Positions 1 through 11,700 of a stretch of 64,000 bases of DNA are shown here, in pieces. The notes under the pieces were generated by a model. It was given only the letters and a program-made list of their open reading frames with translations. It did no database searches and was not told the DNA's origin. The stretch comes from Amaranthus tricolor. Taxonomy: Eukaryota; Streptophyta; Magnoliopsida; Caryophyllales; Amaranthaceae. The DNA lies in NCBI RefSeq assembly GCF_026212465.1, contig NC_080049.1:381960-445959 (forward strand). The letters run 5' to 3'. Numbering within the stretch: position 1 is the first letter of the stretch; every line of letters begins with the position of its first letter. The translations under genes and the position numbers were made by a program.

Positions 1-7
1 AAAATTT

Positions 8-16
8 TCTATAAAA
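8..16 (+). promoter_or_regulatory. TATA-like box of the PMD gene
   Basis: CTATAAAAA lies about 110 bp before the first-intron donor (GAG|GTAAGT at 119/120). Transcription would start near position 40, giving a short 5'-UTR exon (about 40-119), a 767-bp 5'-UTR intron (120-886), and the ATG at 890, three bases into exon 2. Confidence 0.45.
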
Positions 17-120
17 ACCACAATCACACTAAAAATACTCTCACTACAACTAAAAACCAACATACAAAAGCAAAATTTGGGAGCAAAAATTAAGTTCAAT
101 CCGGAATTTATCAATCGAGG

Positions 121-505
121 TAAGTTATTTGTAATTAAATTTAATCACGAAAAAAAAAAAAAAAAAATTATAGGAGTCGCCCAGATCTGGGCGACTGGAC
201 CCCGGTTCAGTCGCCTAATTTTAGGCGACTGAACCGGGGTCGAGCCGCCCAGATCTGGGCGACTCCTATAATTTTTTTTTTTATTTATTATTAAATAAAT
301 GTTTATGTTTTGTGTATATAAAAATTTTTGTTTTTTAATTTTTTCCTTATATTTAGGAAAAATATATTTAAAGTTTGAAATTTTAAAAAAAAACCTGATT
401 TTTATTAATAAATTAAGTTATTTGTAATTAAATTTAATCACGAAAAAAAAAAAATTAAAGGAGTCGCCCAGATCTGGGCGACTCCTTTAATTTTTTTTTT
501 TTTTT
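121..505. repeat. Palindromic hairpin cassettes in the PMD 5'-UTR intron
   Basis: Positions 157-282 form an almost perfect palindrome (centre 219/220, two mismatched pairs) flanked by an A run on the left and a T run on the right. Its arms contain a 22-bp palindromic core, half-site AGTCGCCCAGA, at 175-196 and again at 243-264 with one change. A second, shorter palindrome with the identical core lies at 462-483, again between A and T runs (443-502). The sequence leading into both cassettes (122-154 and 414-446) is a direct repeat of about 33 bp, so one cassette probably arose by tandem duplication followed by loss of the middle. In a transcript these would fold into long hairpins. Confidence 0.9.
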
Positions 506-889
506 TTATTTTTTCCGTATGTATTTTATTAATTTTATTATTATTAATTTAATTATTATTATTATTGTATTGTTATTTTTGTTAATATTAAATATATGTT
601 AATGTTATTATTATTAATATTATTATTATTATTATTATTGTGATTGTTAATTTTGTATTATTAAATATATGTTAATGTTGTTATTATTAATTTTATTATT
701 ATTATTGTTATTGTTATTTTTATTTATTATTAAATATATGTTTATGTTTTGTATATATTTTTTTTAATTAAATGTTAATAATTTTTTGTTTTTTTTTGTT
801 ATTTTTTTCCATATTTTATTTATGATTATTATGTATTTAGAAATATTATTATTTATAATATTGAATGAAACCGTAAAAAATTGTAGAAA

Positions 890-2982
890 ATGGCTGGTAA
901 TCAAGGAAAAGGAAAGGGTTTTTTTAGGCAATTGTTGAGAGGTAATAGTTCTAGGCCTACCTTACTCAGAGGGGACCCGCATGAGAGAGGGGTCACGGGT
1001 TCTGCTAGGAGGGCTAGGCAGGAAGAGGCGGCCAGACACAGTGAGGCGCAAAGGTCGAGTACGCTGAACCAAGTGCGTACTCATTTTGATGACCAGGCTG
1101 ATAGCCTCCAGAGTAGTTGGGGGGTTTATAGTGATGATGATAATGATGCTGATGATGTTCAGTTCCAAGGTCCTGAGCCTGCCCCATTGGACTGGACTAT
1201 AGTTCGTGGCCCCGAAGGCAGATTTGCCCGTGGCGGCCCTAGTTCTTCCGCCGCATCTGAGCGTGCAGGAGGAAGTTTTGTCGATAATGAGCCGCCATGG
1301 GGCAGGCCCTCACAGTCCACTAACACAGACTGGTTAGTGACATCACCCCAGCCCGGGGGGCCGACAGATACGCGACTGATCCCTAGCTATGGCGGGCACA
1401 TAGCTAAACTTATTTATGACGGCTCCGAGCGTACGCCTCCGATTCTGGAGTGCCGTATTAGGAAGAGACCGGTGGAGTCCATCATCGGATTGACGGATTT
1501 GTCCGTTGAGCTAGTCGATTTTCTACCTTCCACTTCCCTCGGTCGACTACCGGTCATTATGCACCAGCACATCGACTCTGCTTTGATATCGGCGTTCGTC
1601 GAGAGGTGGCAGCCGGATACGAACACCTTTCACATGCCCTGGGGAGAGATGACGATTATGTTGCACGACGTGCAACGCATATTGGGCATTTCTATTGATG
1701 GTTCTCTGCCGGCTGAGCCTTCGGAGGCGGAGTGGGAGGTTGGTATCACCAATCTGGTCGGCGAGCCTCTGTCTGAGCTTCGACGTAAAGGTTCATTCAC
1801 CAGCGGATGCATAAGCGTTGCTGAACTGATGCGGCTGTGTCATAGGTCGCATGCCTTGGATACCCAGACCACAGCGTACTACATGGCTGTCATTGGCTCT
1901 ACCTTGTTGGCGGATAAGACCAGGACTGACATGCGACCTCACCCGATAGTTGTCGTCAACGACGATGAACAGGACGTGGCTTGGGGTGCGGTGACTTTGG
2001 CGTTCTTGTACAGGCAGCTCGGAATGGCATCTAGGGCTGGTTGCAAGACCATTGCTGGATGCCTCACATTGCTCCAGACATGGATCTATGAGTACTTCCC
2101 CGCTTTCCGCCCTCATCCTCGCCGAGATGATGTGCCAAACACGACTAGGGCGGAGATGTGGACGCCGAAGAAAGTAGGTCGTGAGCTGGACAGGTTGATA
2201 TCATTCCGCAAGGTTCTGGACTCAATGACAGAGACTCAGGTATTTTACATTACATTTTGTCATGCATGTTGTTTTTTATCTGTAGGAAATTTGTTTTTTA
2301 ACTTGGCCTGTAAGCAGGTTGAATGGACTCCCTACAATTGTGGAGCTGTTGCGTTGCTGCATGAGCACCCACGCACCACAGTCATCGGGGGTATCACCTG
2401 CTTTGATGTTGTGGAGGTGTATTTGCCGGAGCGGGCATTGCGACAGATTGGGTTCGTGCAGTCTATTCCTCCAGCTCCTATGAGACCAGCCAAGGCTCTT
2501 CGACCGGCACACGGAACCTACTCCGTGACCTTTCCTTCTTCTGCTGCTGCATTTGTGGAGGCGTGGAGTAGGTTCCCCTACAGTGGCCGCCTTGTTGAGC
2601 AGGGACTTCGACGGGCTACTGTTCCTTCAGAGACTGAACCTAATTACGTTGAATGGTTCAGAGTTTGCTCGCACCCGTACATATCCCGAGACGAATTGCT
2701 GGCTTCCGGTCCTGGTCCTGGTCAGAGCAGATCTGATTACGTGAGTTTTATTATAAATTTTTTTTCAAGTTTCTTTTATTTAATGATTTAATAACGCACA
2801 TTGTACTGTTGTGTTTTCAGTTCGCGAAAGAATGGGCCAGTCGATTCTCTCCAGTGGCAAGACTACCTACGCGGCTTGCGGATTTGAACTCCCGTCAACG
2901 ACATGCGTTAGAAATATACCTTAATGATTGTAGAGAATTATATGATCAATGGCATACTGATCAAGGGCAAGGCCCTGAATAG
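890..2982 (+). CDS. Plant mobile domain protein (PMD / PP7 long-form-like), MULE-borne
   Basis: Proposed exons are 890-2239, 2318-2740 and 2821-2982, giving 644 residues. Residues 1-110 are low-complexity and charged. The plant mobile domain follows from about residue 200, with LSVELVDFLP, the family-typical W-P-TNTFHMPWGEMT stretch, and VEWTPYN. Relatives are annotated as 'serine/threonine-protein phosphatase 7 long form homolog' or MAIN-like, and PMD domains occur both in host genes and inside MULEs and retroelements. The first coding intron (2240-2317) is exactly 26 codons with no stop, so retaining it keeps the frame. The second (2741-2820) removes an in-frame stop and lets the protein end at TAG 2980-2982. 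The A of the ATG is three bases after a 5'-UTR splice acceptor. The function in transposition is not established. Confidence 0.8.
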
Positions 2983-3211
2983 TCTGTACTGAAACTATTT
3001 TACATTATTTATTGCATTTAATTTCGTCAATGATTGCATTTAATTTACATAAATATACACACTAACCCACATCACACAAATACATGTATATTTGTCTACC
3101 AGCATTATAAATTCCTCCTATTAATCAAAGAAATAAATAAATTGTTAACAGCACACACTGTAGTATAATTATGGATTATATACAACTTTTAATGAATGTC
3201 GTGTATAAATT

Positions 3212-5476
3212 CTATGGAGTATCTAAATTTACAGCATCGTCAGCGGTGTTATTTGTTGGTGGGGGTGCCCCGCGTAGATTATTCCACAGCATAATCCTCG
3301 TAGTGAAATTTGTGTCAAGATCTTTCGCGAAATTGTCAGCTGCTTGTTTCCAACGTGGGTGGATCGGCGGCAGAGGGGATGAATCGTCGTTCATAAAAAG
3401 TTGAACAAAATGATTTCGATTAACCCAAAGTATATGTATTAGTTTATTTACACTTCTCGCGGCCTGTGATTTTCTTAAAGGAAGAATCAAACAGTTGTTT
3501 AATGAATCACCGTTAGCAGAACCATAAAAAGCAATGGCAATGTTAAGAAACGTTGCTGCAGAGTAGAAAGCCATCGGTGCATCGAACCAGTGCATGAAAG
3601 GAGCAGGTCCATCGGTGTGTGAACCTACTCTGAATATTGACTCGTCTAGTGACTCATGAGATAGATACAAAGTTAGGTATTGCGCTCTGTTCATTTGCAT
3701 TTCCATACTCATAGCACGTCTTAAAATAGGCCATGCTTCCTCGCCTCCCAGCTCTGTGACGGCAATTGCTCTAAATCCACAGTTACCATCACCTAACACA
3801 TCAATCCAGTCGAACAAATAAGGAGGAAGCATGAATGGGATGTAATCAGGCCATGGAAACTGTGAGAAATCACGACCTCCTGGATCATCTACAATAAATG
3901 TAAATTAAGTTAATATAAACACAATAACAAATAATTAATGAAAAAAACTAAAAATTAATTCAATTACCGGATAAGTTGAAACTGAACTTAATTCCTACTG
4001 AAGATTGCGTCTCTCGGCCACTAGATCTGCCACTTGATCTCCCGCGGGAAGAAGATCTAGACCCTCGACCACGAGAAGATGATCGGCTATATTCAAATGA
4101 ACTTTTTCTCCTTCTCATGGTTTTACTAGTGCTTGGTCTTCCCTTTCTCGGTGGACTAGCGTAAGGCTCAGGTATATCCGCACCATCTGGGTGTAATTCA
4201 TATTCAAGTACCTCAGCCATTCGGCGAACAAAAGCGGGATCAGATTTAAGGACTTCATCGACCAGAGATTGAAAGTACTCTTTGTCATTGGCGTTCGCGT
4301 TTCGTACTTCTTCATTGGGTTCGTCTCCTACCTCTGTGTACCTCAAAGTACTCTAGAATTCATGAATGTCATACAAGTACAAAGCACCATGTGATCCAAT
4401 TTTTATTTGTAAATAACATGCACACGGCAATCCATGCGTTTTTACCTGGGAAGACGTCACGAATAGCTGCAGATAAACCTTCGTCACGATCGGTTACAAT
4501 GACGCTAGGAGTCTGAGCACTGCCGAAAATATCTCTCAATCCCTGCAGCACCCACGAGTACGACACAGCCGCCTCATCTCGCATCAAACAAAACGCAACC
4601 AAGAAGTTGTGATTTGTTGGCGTCATTCCGATGACTTCACATAGTGGCCACTTTGATTTGTTCGTTTTGTACGTTGTATCTATCAGCACAACATACGGCC
4701 ACGTACGTATCATTTGGATTGAAGTAGGATTTGCAATTAAAAGTCTGCTCAAGTGCCCGTCATTATTCAACTCTGTCCAGACCACATAATTATGTTCTGT
4801 GGCCATATGAAGACAGTGTTGAAGGGGAGTCATGCCCTCCATTTCATCTCTCCTTATTGATTGCCTAATATTATATATCTGATTCATACTAGCATAAAAA
4901 CCAGGAAAATTATCTCTAATAGAATTCATAATAAAGGCCGGTTGCATTCCGGTTGCACTAAGCTGTCGTATGTGCTCCCGAATATCTACATTAATCCTCG
5001 CCCTTACATGACCATCTCTGTACACCAAGAACGGGTGGTTATGTTTTCCCTTTACACCAGGACACACCCTTACCGTCCAAGGTCTTTCTCCTGGTTTACG
5101 ATTACTTCCTACAATCATAAATTTACACCCACAACTCCTACTTTTAGAACCAGGTCGGGCAGCATTATCTACATTATCTACATCACCCCTAAGTTTACCA
5201 TAGCGGTGACATCTTAAATAACAACTAACTCTGGAACGTCCTTCTTTCTTTTTATAAGAAGCACGTGTAAATAGAAAACCGATTGTAATTGCTATCGCAT
5301 CGGCCCAACTATGTAACTCATCTATGGAGATAAATTCCCTATCCGTAACAAAGCGACCGGAGTAGTCTACGTTGTCTCCAAAATTTTCAAACTCCTGCAC
5401 ATTTGAAATGATATAAATTAAGTATATTAATGACTACAATAATAATATTTGGATTAATAATAACAACAACAACAAC

Positions 5477-5546
<70 letters not shown>

Positions 5547-5992
5547 TTTATAATAATAATAATATTAATAAATAAATAGATAACGATAAATCAAATTAAT
5601 AATGACAATAACAATAATAATTTGAATAATAATAAAAACATTACGTTAACAAAAAAAATTTAAAATAAATAAATAATGACAAGAAAAATAATAACAATAA
5701 TAATAATAGTTATAACAATAATAAATAAATAAATAATTATAACAATAATAAATAAATAAATAAATAATAGTTATAACAATAATAATAATAACAATAATAA
5801 TAATAATAATAATAACAACAAATACAACAATAATAATAATAATTATAACAATAATAAATAAATAAATTACGTAAATTAAAATATTAAAAAATTTAAAAAA
5901 TAAAAATATCAACAATAAAAATTAAAATAATGACAACAACAATAATAATACTAACAATAATTATAAAAATAATTTAAAAATACATTAATACG

Positions 5993-6024
<32 letters not shown>

Positions 6025-6162
6025 TAGCAGTCGCACAGATCTGGGCGACTGAACCATGGTCCAGTCGCCCATATTTGTGCGACTTGTTTTTTTTTTTTTT
6101 TTTTTCCTTCGAACGGCAATTTTACGTACCGCATCCGACTCATAGTCGCTTTCGTTAGCCAT
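3212..6162 (-). CDS. MULE transposase fused to an OTU cysteine-protease domain (internally deleted)
   Basis: Proposed exons on the minus strand are 6162-6130, 5394-4446, 4333-3968 and 3888-3212. All phases agree and give 674 residues. The start MANESDYESD follows a TATA-like box at about 6280. The N-terminal part holds the FAR1/WRKY-like DNA-binding region and then the MULE catalytic core with its first Asp (VLIDTTYKTNK) and second Asp (VIVTDRDEG). Immediately after the second Asp (DVFPG) the protein jumps to an acidic, then Arg/Ser-rich tail (KGRPSTSKTMRRRKSSFE). The segment that normally supplies the third acidic residue and the SWIM zinc finger is absent, and the 112-bp intron there is too short to hold it. 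The C-terminus is an OTU domain with the Cys box GDGNCGFRAIA and a His in WVNRNHFVQL. It probably cannot transpose by itself. Confidence 0.8.
5460..5995. repeat. AAC/AAT/TAAA microsatellite tract
   Basis: A compound simple repeat begins (AAC)n then (AAT)n at about 5462-5560 and continues as degenerate ATAATAACAATAA repeats to nearly 6000. It lies inside the first intron (5395-6129) of the transposase gene. The apparent minus-strand reading frame here is Ile/Tyr-rich and is only a product of the repeat. Confidence 0.85.
6001..6105. repeat. Palindromic hairpin cassette in transposase intron 1
   Basis: An A run, then a palindrome centred on CCATGG, then a T run. The 22-bp core (6029-6050) differs from the left-end cores by one base (AGTCGCACAGA on one side). 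The outer stem pairs AGTCGCACA with TGTGCGACT and the inner stem pairs GGGCGACTG with CAGTCGCCC. This is the same architecture as the cassettes in the first intron of the opposing PMD gene. Confidence 0.85.
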
Positions 6163-6436
6163 ATTCAACCAACTACGCCTTACAACTTCATTAACACTTT
6201 TTAGAGAGATAGTACCAGTTTTTAGTGAGATAGTACCGTGTTTCAATTCGTATTTCAAACGCATCTCAGAGTTCGATATATATAGACAAATCATCCTCAT
6301 TAAATTCTTAATAGTGTTATTAAGCGTGATTTACATTTATTAATTATTTTTTAACTCCAATGGCATTTTTGTAATTCTTTTAAATCCAGGGGCAATTAAG
6401 TAATTTTGGAGGGGGTGGCGAAAAATAGCAACACCC

Positions 6437-7630
6437 ATCTCTAAATAGTGTGTTATGAGTTGCCAATCTCTAACGAAGTTATCTTTTTACAAAGCAAAGA
6501 CTAGATTTTACCTTTTTTCCCTAAAACTTTATTCTTATGATTTTCTCATGTCTTTAAATTTGTTCTTTCTGTAATTCTGTACAATTTTTCTAATTTTTAT
6601 TTTTCTAAACCTAGATTTTGTAGTGTTATTTTTAACGGATCAAACTCAACTATTTTATCAAATACTCCTGATACAACCATTCAGAAAAGAAGACTCAAGC
6701 GATCAAGTTTCTTGGAAATTTATTTTTATAAAGCTTTAAATTATTTTTTATTGGAAAGATGTATGTAATATTTAATATATATTTATAAATCACTAGATAA
6801 AAAAGCACCATAGAAACCACAAATTGGAGCAAGAATCTCCCAATAAACTGAGTGTACGTCGGTGCATACACGCCAAGTTATCAATTTGTAATTGATAGAA
6901 GGTTAATTACTAAATAAAATAAAAATTTAAAATATTAAAAAATAAAAGTTAAACTCAAAAATTAAACTTACATGATTTCTCATTTTAATTTTCTTAAAAA
7001 TTTCCAATCTTTTTATAATTTAATTTTGTGTTCACTTTTTAAATTTATTTATTTAAAATAACTTATTTTATAGATATAAAATTACTTTGATGCATTCTTA
7101 ATAAACACCCCTTATAGTTGGGAATATTAATGTTTAATTAAAAGTTAAGATTATTTTAAGAAAAATCAGTAAAAAAGAAAATTAAATTATTTTGAATAAT
7201 TTTTTTTTAAATGTATAATAATTCGGAGTATATTTCTTTAAAATGCTTATACACATACCAAACTTTTATTAAAAAAACTAATCAACGGATCAAATGGGTG
7301 ACTTGAATTGACGAGCAGTGATCAATTATTAGCAGTCTGCCGAACACGATCATTTGCCATTAATGCCAACAAGGAATCCACCCAGATTGAATCATACACC
7401 AACAACGACTTTTACTCTAAGACGGCTATATTAATAACTTAATACTGTTAATAAATCCACAAATAAACAAATACTCCTAAAATCCTAATCAATTTGTGAT
7501 TGATATCCTACTTTTAATTGAAAAAAATGCCTATACATACCAAATGTTTATTAAAAAAATGATCAGCTAATCAGATTGGTCAGTTCAATTGACTATCAGT
7601 GATCAATTGGGTTTTTGCCATAGAGTAATC
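6437..7630. other. AT-rich spacer upstream of the CslE gene
   Basis: No gene is visible. Two diverged direct copies of a block of about 90 bp lie at about 7241-7330 and 7526-7610. Both run 'ATACCAAA.TTTATTAAAAAAA' then '..CAGTGATCAATT'. A weaker relative of the adjoining CAATTTGTAATTGATA segment lies near 6880. These copies make up much of the proximal promoter region of the downstream gene. Confidence 0.6.
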
Positions 7631-7636
7631 AGTGTG

Positions 7637-7644
7637 TATAAATA
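7637..7644 (+). promoter_or_regulatory. TATA box of the CslE gene
   Basis: TATAAATA lies 94 bp before the ATG at 7731. The AG-rich stretch before the ATG (AGAGAGAGAAAAAAAGAGAA) would be 5'-UTR. Confidence 0.55.
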
Positions 7645-7730
7645 AATGATTATGACATTAAAAAGCAACAAGACAATTACATAATATTAAAAAAAAAAAA
7701 AAGATAAGATAGAGAGAGAAAAAAAGAGAA

Positions 7731-10700
7731 ATGGGAGAGCAAGAATACTATCCTCTGTTTGAGACAAAGCAATCAAAGGGAAGATTGATTTACAGAGCAT
7801 TTGCAATCTCTAAATTTGTAGCAATTTCTGGAATATTGCTTTATAGAATTACTAACAAAGATGAAGAAGCACAGGGAGGATTGGGTTGGATGGTGCTGTT
7901 TTTATCAGAAATTTGGTATGCATTTAGCTGGATACTCACTCAAGTTCTTCGATGGGATTGTACCTATCGTTGTACTTTCAAAGATAGGCTCTCCATCAGG
8001 TAACTTTTCACTTTTTTTACCCAAACGTAATTATTGTTTCTTCATTTCTCTTTCTAATGTTTACGAGAAACTTTTGTGTGGACTTAATTGTAGAATAGTA
8101 GGCTAGTGGGTGGAGTGTAAAAAGTATGAGTTTGTCGAGTGAAGAGTAAGGAGGGAGAGTCAAGAGCGTAAAACACTAGTTTACTAATCTAATCACGGTT
8201 CATATCAATGGTTTAAACTTTAAACAACTCATTGTGAAGAAAGTCGATAATTCATCAAAAATGAAATTCAATTAATTATTTTATATTTTTCCAAAATTGT
8301 AGTGACGTCGATTGACATCACCGACCACCTAAAATTCACCCTTGTTAGCAAGGGATATTCAAGCTAGTTAACTTCTATCTTCATTATGTTTTTGACGGAG
8401 TATACAACATAGGCATCAAATGTTGCATAAAGCTCCTAAATGTTTGCTAATATTTCTTCTTCTACAAGGTATGAGAAGGACTTGCCTAAAGTGGACATAT
8501 TTGTATGCACCGCAGACCCGATCATAGAACCACCACTACTGGTTATCAACACGGTTCTATCATTAATGGCATACGACTACCCACTAGAAAAGCTCAGCAT
8601 CTACTTATCTGATGACGGTGGCTCAATTTTAACATTTTACGCACTTTATGAGGCCTTACATTTCTCAAAGAATTGGTTACCTTACTGCAAAAAATATGAT
8701 GTTCAGCCAAGGTCTCCTGCAGCTTATTTTCGATCAATGCCCAAGTCTACTGATCATAATCATTCTATTGATATGGCTTCTATCAAGGTAATTTCAACTC
8801 ATTTACTGATCAGATTCATCTTAAGCAACTTAGACTACTGATCTGCATAATGTCTTTTTGTGCAAACGAAGAAATTATACGAAGAAATGTGCAACAACAT
8901 TGAGACAGTAACAAACACAGGCACTATACCAGAAGAAGTACGTGCTCAACACAAAGGATTTTCCATATGGGACGATAATTACATCTCTAAGCGTGACCAT
9001 GATACTATTCTTCAGGTTAATTTTCTTCACAAGACTAAAACATTAAATCCATTATGCAAACATAATGCAAATAGTTAATAGTTTACTATGTTTGCACCAT
9101 GAATATACATGAGTGCTTGAGTTGTAAAGACTAAAGATACTATTTAGATAAAAAATAAAAAAAAAAAAAAAGAAAAAATCTCAAAAAGCCGTCTTCTTGT
9201 GTGTGTGGTTGTAGATATTGATTGATGGAAGAAATAAAGAAGAAAAAGATGTTGAAGGTTACCAACTGCCTACACTTGTTTACTTGGCTCGCGAGAAAAG
9301 GCCTCAACATCCCCATAACTTCAAAGCTGGTGCTATGAATGCCTTGGTAAATCACTCGTCTATATTGGCTCGCGAGACAAGGTTTTCCTTTCACTAAAAA
9401 AAAACATTTTCTAAATGCAGCTAAGAGTGTCATCTGAAATAAGCAATGGGTCGATCATCCTTAATGTTGATTGCGACATGTATTCAAATAATTCACAGTC
9501 CATACGCGATGCACTTTGTTTCTTCATGGATGAGAAGAAGAGCCATGACATTGGTTTTGTGCAATTTCCACAAAAGTTTGAAAACATTACCAAGAATGAT
9601 CTTTATGGTTCTGCACTTCTACTAATTAGTGAAGTAAGTAGTACTAGTGGTAACAGTATTTCATTATATTATTCCAAATAAAACAAATATTGTTAAGAAA
9701 ACTAATCTTACACTAAGACACATTTTCTTCAACTGGCTTGTCATATATGAAGGTAGAATTTCATGGTTTGGATGGCTTAGGAGGTCCCATGTATATTGGC
9801 ACCGGCTGCTTCCATCAAAGAGATATATTATGCGGGAAGAAATACTCCAAGGAACACAAGACAATTGATTATTGGAAGACCCAAAATGACTTTAAAGTAG
9901 AAGGAACGATTGATGAACTGGAAGAGAGAGCCAAAACGCTTGCTAGCTGCACCTATGAGCTAAACACACAATGGGGAAAAGAGGTTGCCTCTTTCAACAT
10001 TTTGTTTTCGTTTTAAATCTAGATTTCTCTTATATGAAGTTATTTACTCGAACTATTTCTAGTAGTGAATTGAACTCTTATGATATGCACTTTAATTAAC
10101 CATCACTTAATGTTTCGAAATTACAGATAGGGTTGAAATATGGATGTCCGGTGGAAGATGTGATAACGGGGTTAGCAATCCAATGTAAAGGATGGAAATC
10201 GGTGTATTTCAATCCCAAAAGAAGCGGATTCCTAGGCCTCGCAGCTACAACTTTAGAAGATTCTCTGGTTCAACACAAAAGATGGTGTGAAGGTGATCTC
10301 CAAGTTATGTTGACTAATTGTCCTTTTAAATATGGGTACAAGAAGATCAGCCTAGGTCTTCAATTGGGTTATTCTAACTACTGCTTTTGGGCTCTCAATT
10401 CCCTTGCTACCTTGTGTTACTGTACCATTCCTTCTCTTTACTTGATCGCAGATATTCCCTTATTTCCTAAGGTAATTTTTTATTACTTTCTAGTTTGATT
10501 TTTCTGACTATTTTATCTATACAATTTCGAGTATATTTTAGGATCACAAATATTGTGGAGAAGATGAAAAGTTCGCACATGTGCAAAGAAGGAATATTAG
10601 TTTAGTGATAAGGAAGATAGAAAGTTGGATTTGGGGACTTAAAAAGAGGGCGTGAAAGAACAAAAATGACCTGAAGCGCAAAAGTGGAAAAGGATATGAA

Positions 10701-11473
10701 TAATTAAACTTACAAGATGAAATTGTGAAAATTTGAAATGAATGGAGAAAAAAAATTCACGTGGACGAACATTAAAATAGATCTATTGGCTGACTCGATC
10801 TTTTGGGATTAAAACTTTGGCATTGTTGTGTATATTGAGGTGTTATTTAAGTCTAGAATATATAAAGCTCTATTTGAATTTTGTTTTGCAGTTATCAAGC
10901 CCATGGTTTCTTCCATTTGCCTACACCATCACTGCCATATACACTTACAGTCTAGCAGAATTCCTACTCTGTGGAGGAACTATCTTAGGCTGGTGGAATG
11001 AACAAAGAATGTGGCTCTACAAACGAACATCGTCATACCTCTTTGCACTCATTGACACAATTATGAAGTTCCTTGGATTTTCAGAGATGAAGTTCGTCAT
11101 CACGAGCAAAGTCGCTGATGAACAAGTGTCTCAACGGTACCTCAACGAGATAATGGAATTTGGAGTCCATTCTCCTATGTTCACCATCTTGGCTTCTATT
11201 GCATTGATTAATTTGTCATCCTTTTCAGTCTTAATAAAAAAAATGTTCGTAGGGGATGAACAGAGAAAAAAGATGATTATGGAGAAACTAAGCTTACAGA
11301 TTTTGTTATGCGGTGTGTTAGTTTTAATCAATTTCCCATTGTTTAAAGCTATTTTTATTAGGAAGGACAAGGGTAAGATGCCTAATTCTGTGACAACAAA
11401 GGCAGCAGTTGTATCTATTATAATTGTTCTTTGTTTTAGTCATTATCTAGGGTTGTTTATTTGGCAAGTTTAA
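7731..11473 (+). CDS. CSLE: Cellulose synthase-like protein E
   Basis: Eight exons join in phase: 7731-7999, 8469-8787, 8872-9015, 9215-9346, 9421-9633, 9753-9983, 10127-10471 and 10892-11473. They give 744 residues, the usual size for CslE. It is a Golgi-type processive family-2 glycosyltransferase. Two membrane helices (about residues 20-75) precede the catalytic loop. All signature residues are present: DDGG in [11 protein letters not shown] in [11 protein letters not shown], the third Asp in [10 protein letters not shown], and Q-x-x-RW as QHKRW. About six C-terminal helices follow from [16 protein letters not shown] to the end. The [18 protein letters not shown] segment and VED (rather than TED) point to the E clade. 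Every splice site is GT-AG and no break is seen, so the gene looks functional. Its glycan product is unknown. Confidence 0.92.
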
Positions 11474-11511
11474 TTAGTATCGGGATGGAAACTTAATAAT
11501 TGTAAAAGATG

Positions 11512-11516
11512 GAAGG
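11512..11516. repeat. Target-site duplication GAAGG, left copy
   Basis: GAAGG directly precedes the left LTR. The identical pentamer follows the right LTR at 15948-15952. Confidence 0.9.
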
Positions 11517-11689
11517 TGATTCTTGGTTTAACACTGAGTTTTGGGGTTTTTATTATTTCTGTGTTGTTTTTTTTCAATTGTAATGGTGATAATATATACA
11601 TGAGTTCCGAATAACTGCTCCTAAATAACTGTCATTAACTGCTATACTAAATAACTGCTATATATGTAACTGCAATACATAATCTAACA
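11517..11689 (-). repeat. 3' LTR of the Copia element
   Basis: It runs from TGATTCTTGG to ATCTAACA on the plus strand and is nearly identical to 15774-15947. Confidence 0.92.
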
Positions 11690-11700
11690 CTTCCCCTCAA
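11690..11700 (-). other. Polypurine tract
   Basis: TTGAGGGGAAG on the coding strand, immediately next to the 3' LTR. This is the standard place for plus-strand priming. Confidence 0.8.

Larger units (their letters stand above)
1..6436. mobile_element. Mutator-like element, left end outside window
   Basis: Two convergent genes (plant mobile domain on +, MULE transposase-OTU on -) lie between a left end that is outside the window and a right terminal repeat ending about 6436. The terminal stretch reads GGAGGGGGTGGCGAAAAATA and continues AGCAACACCC in a GC-richer block than its surroundings. Each gene has its TATA-like box close to its own end (8-16 on +; about 6275-6285 on -), as expected if the terminal repeats supply both promoters. 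Each first intron holds a palindromic cassette. Because the left terminus and its 9-bp target duplication are missing, the element's full length and age cannot be judged. Confidence 0.75.

Noticed and set aside
5646..5915. 89-residue Ile/Tyr-rich minus-strand frame
   Set aside because: It is produced by the AAC/AAT microsatellite inside an intron and has no codon structure of its own.
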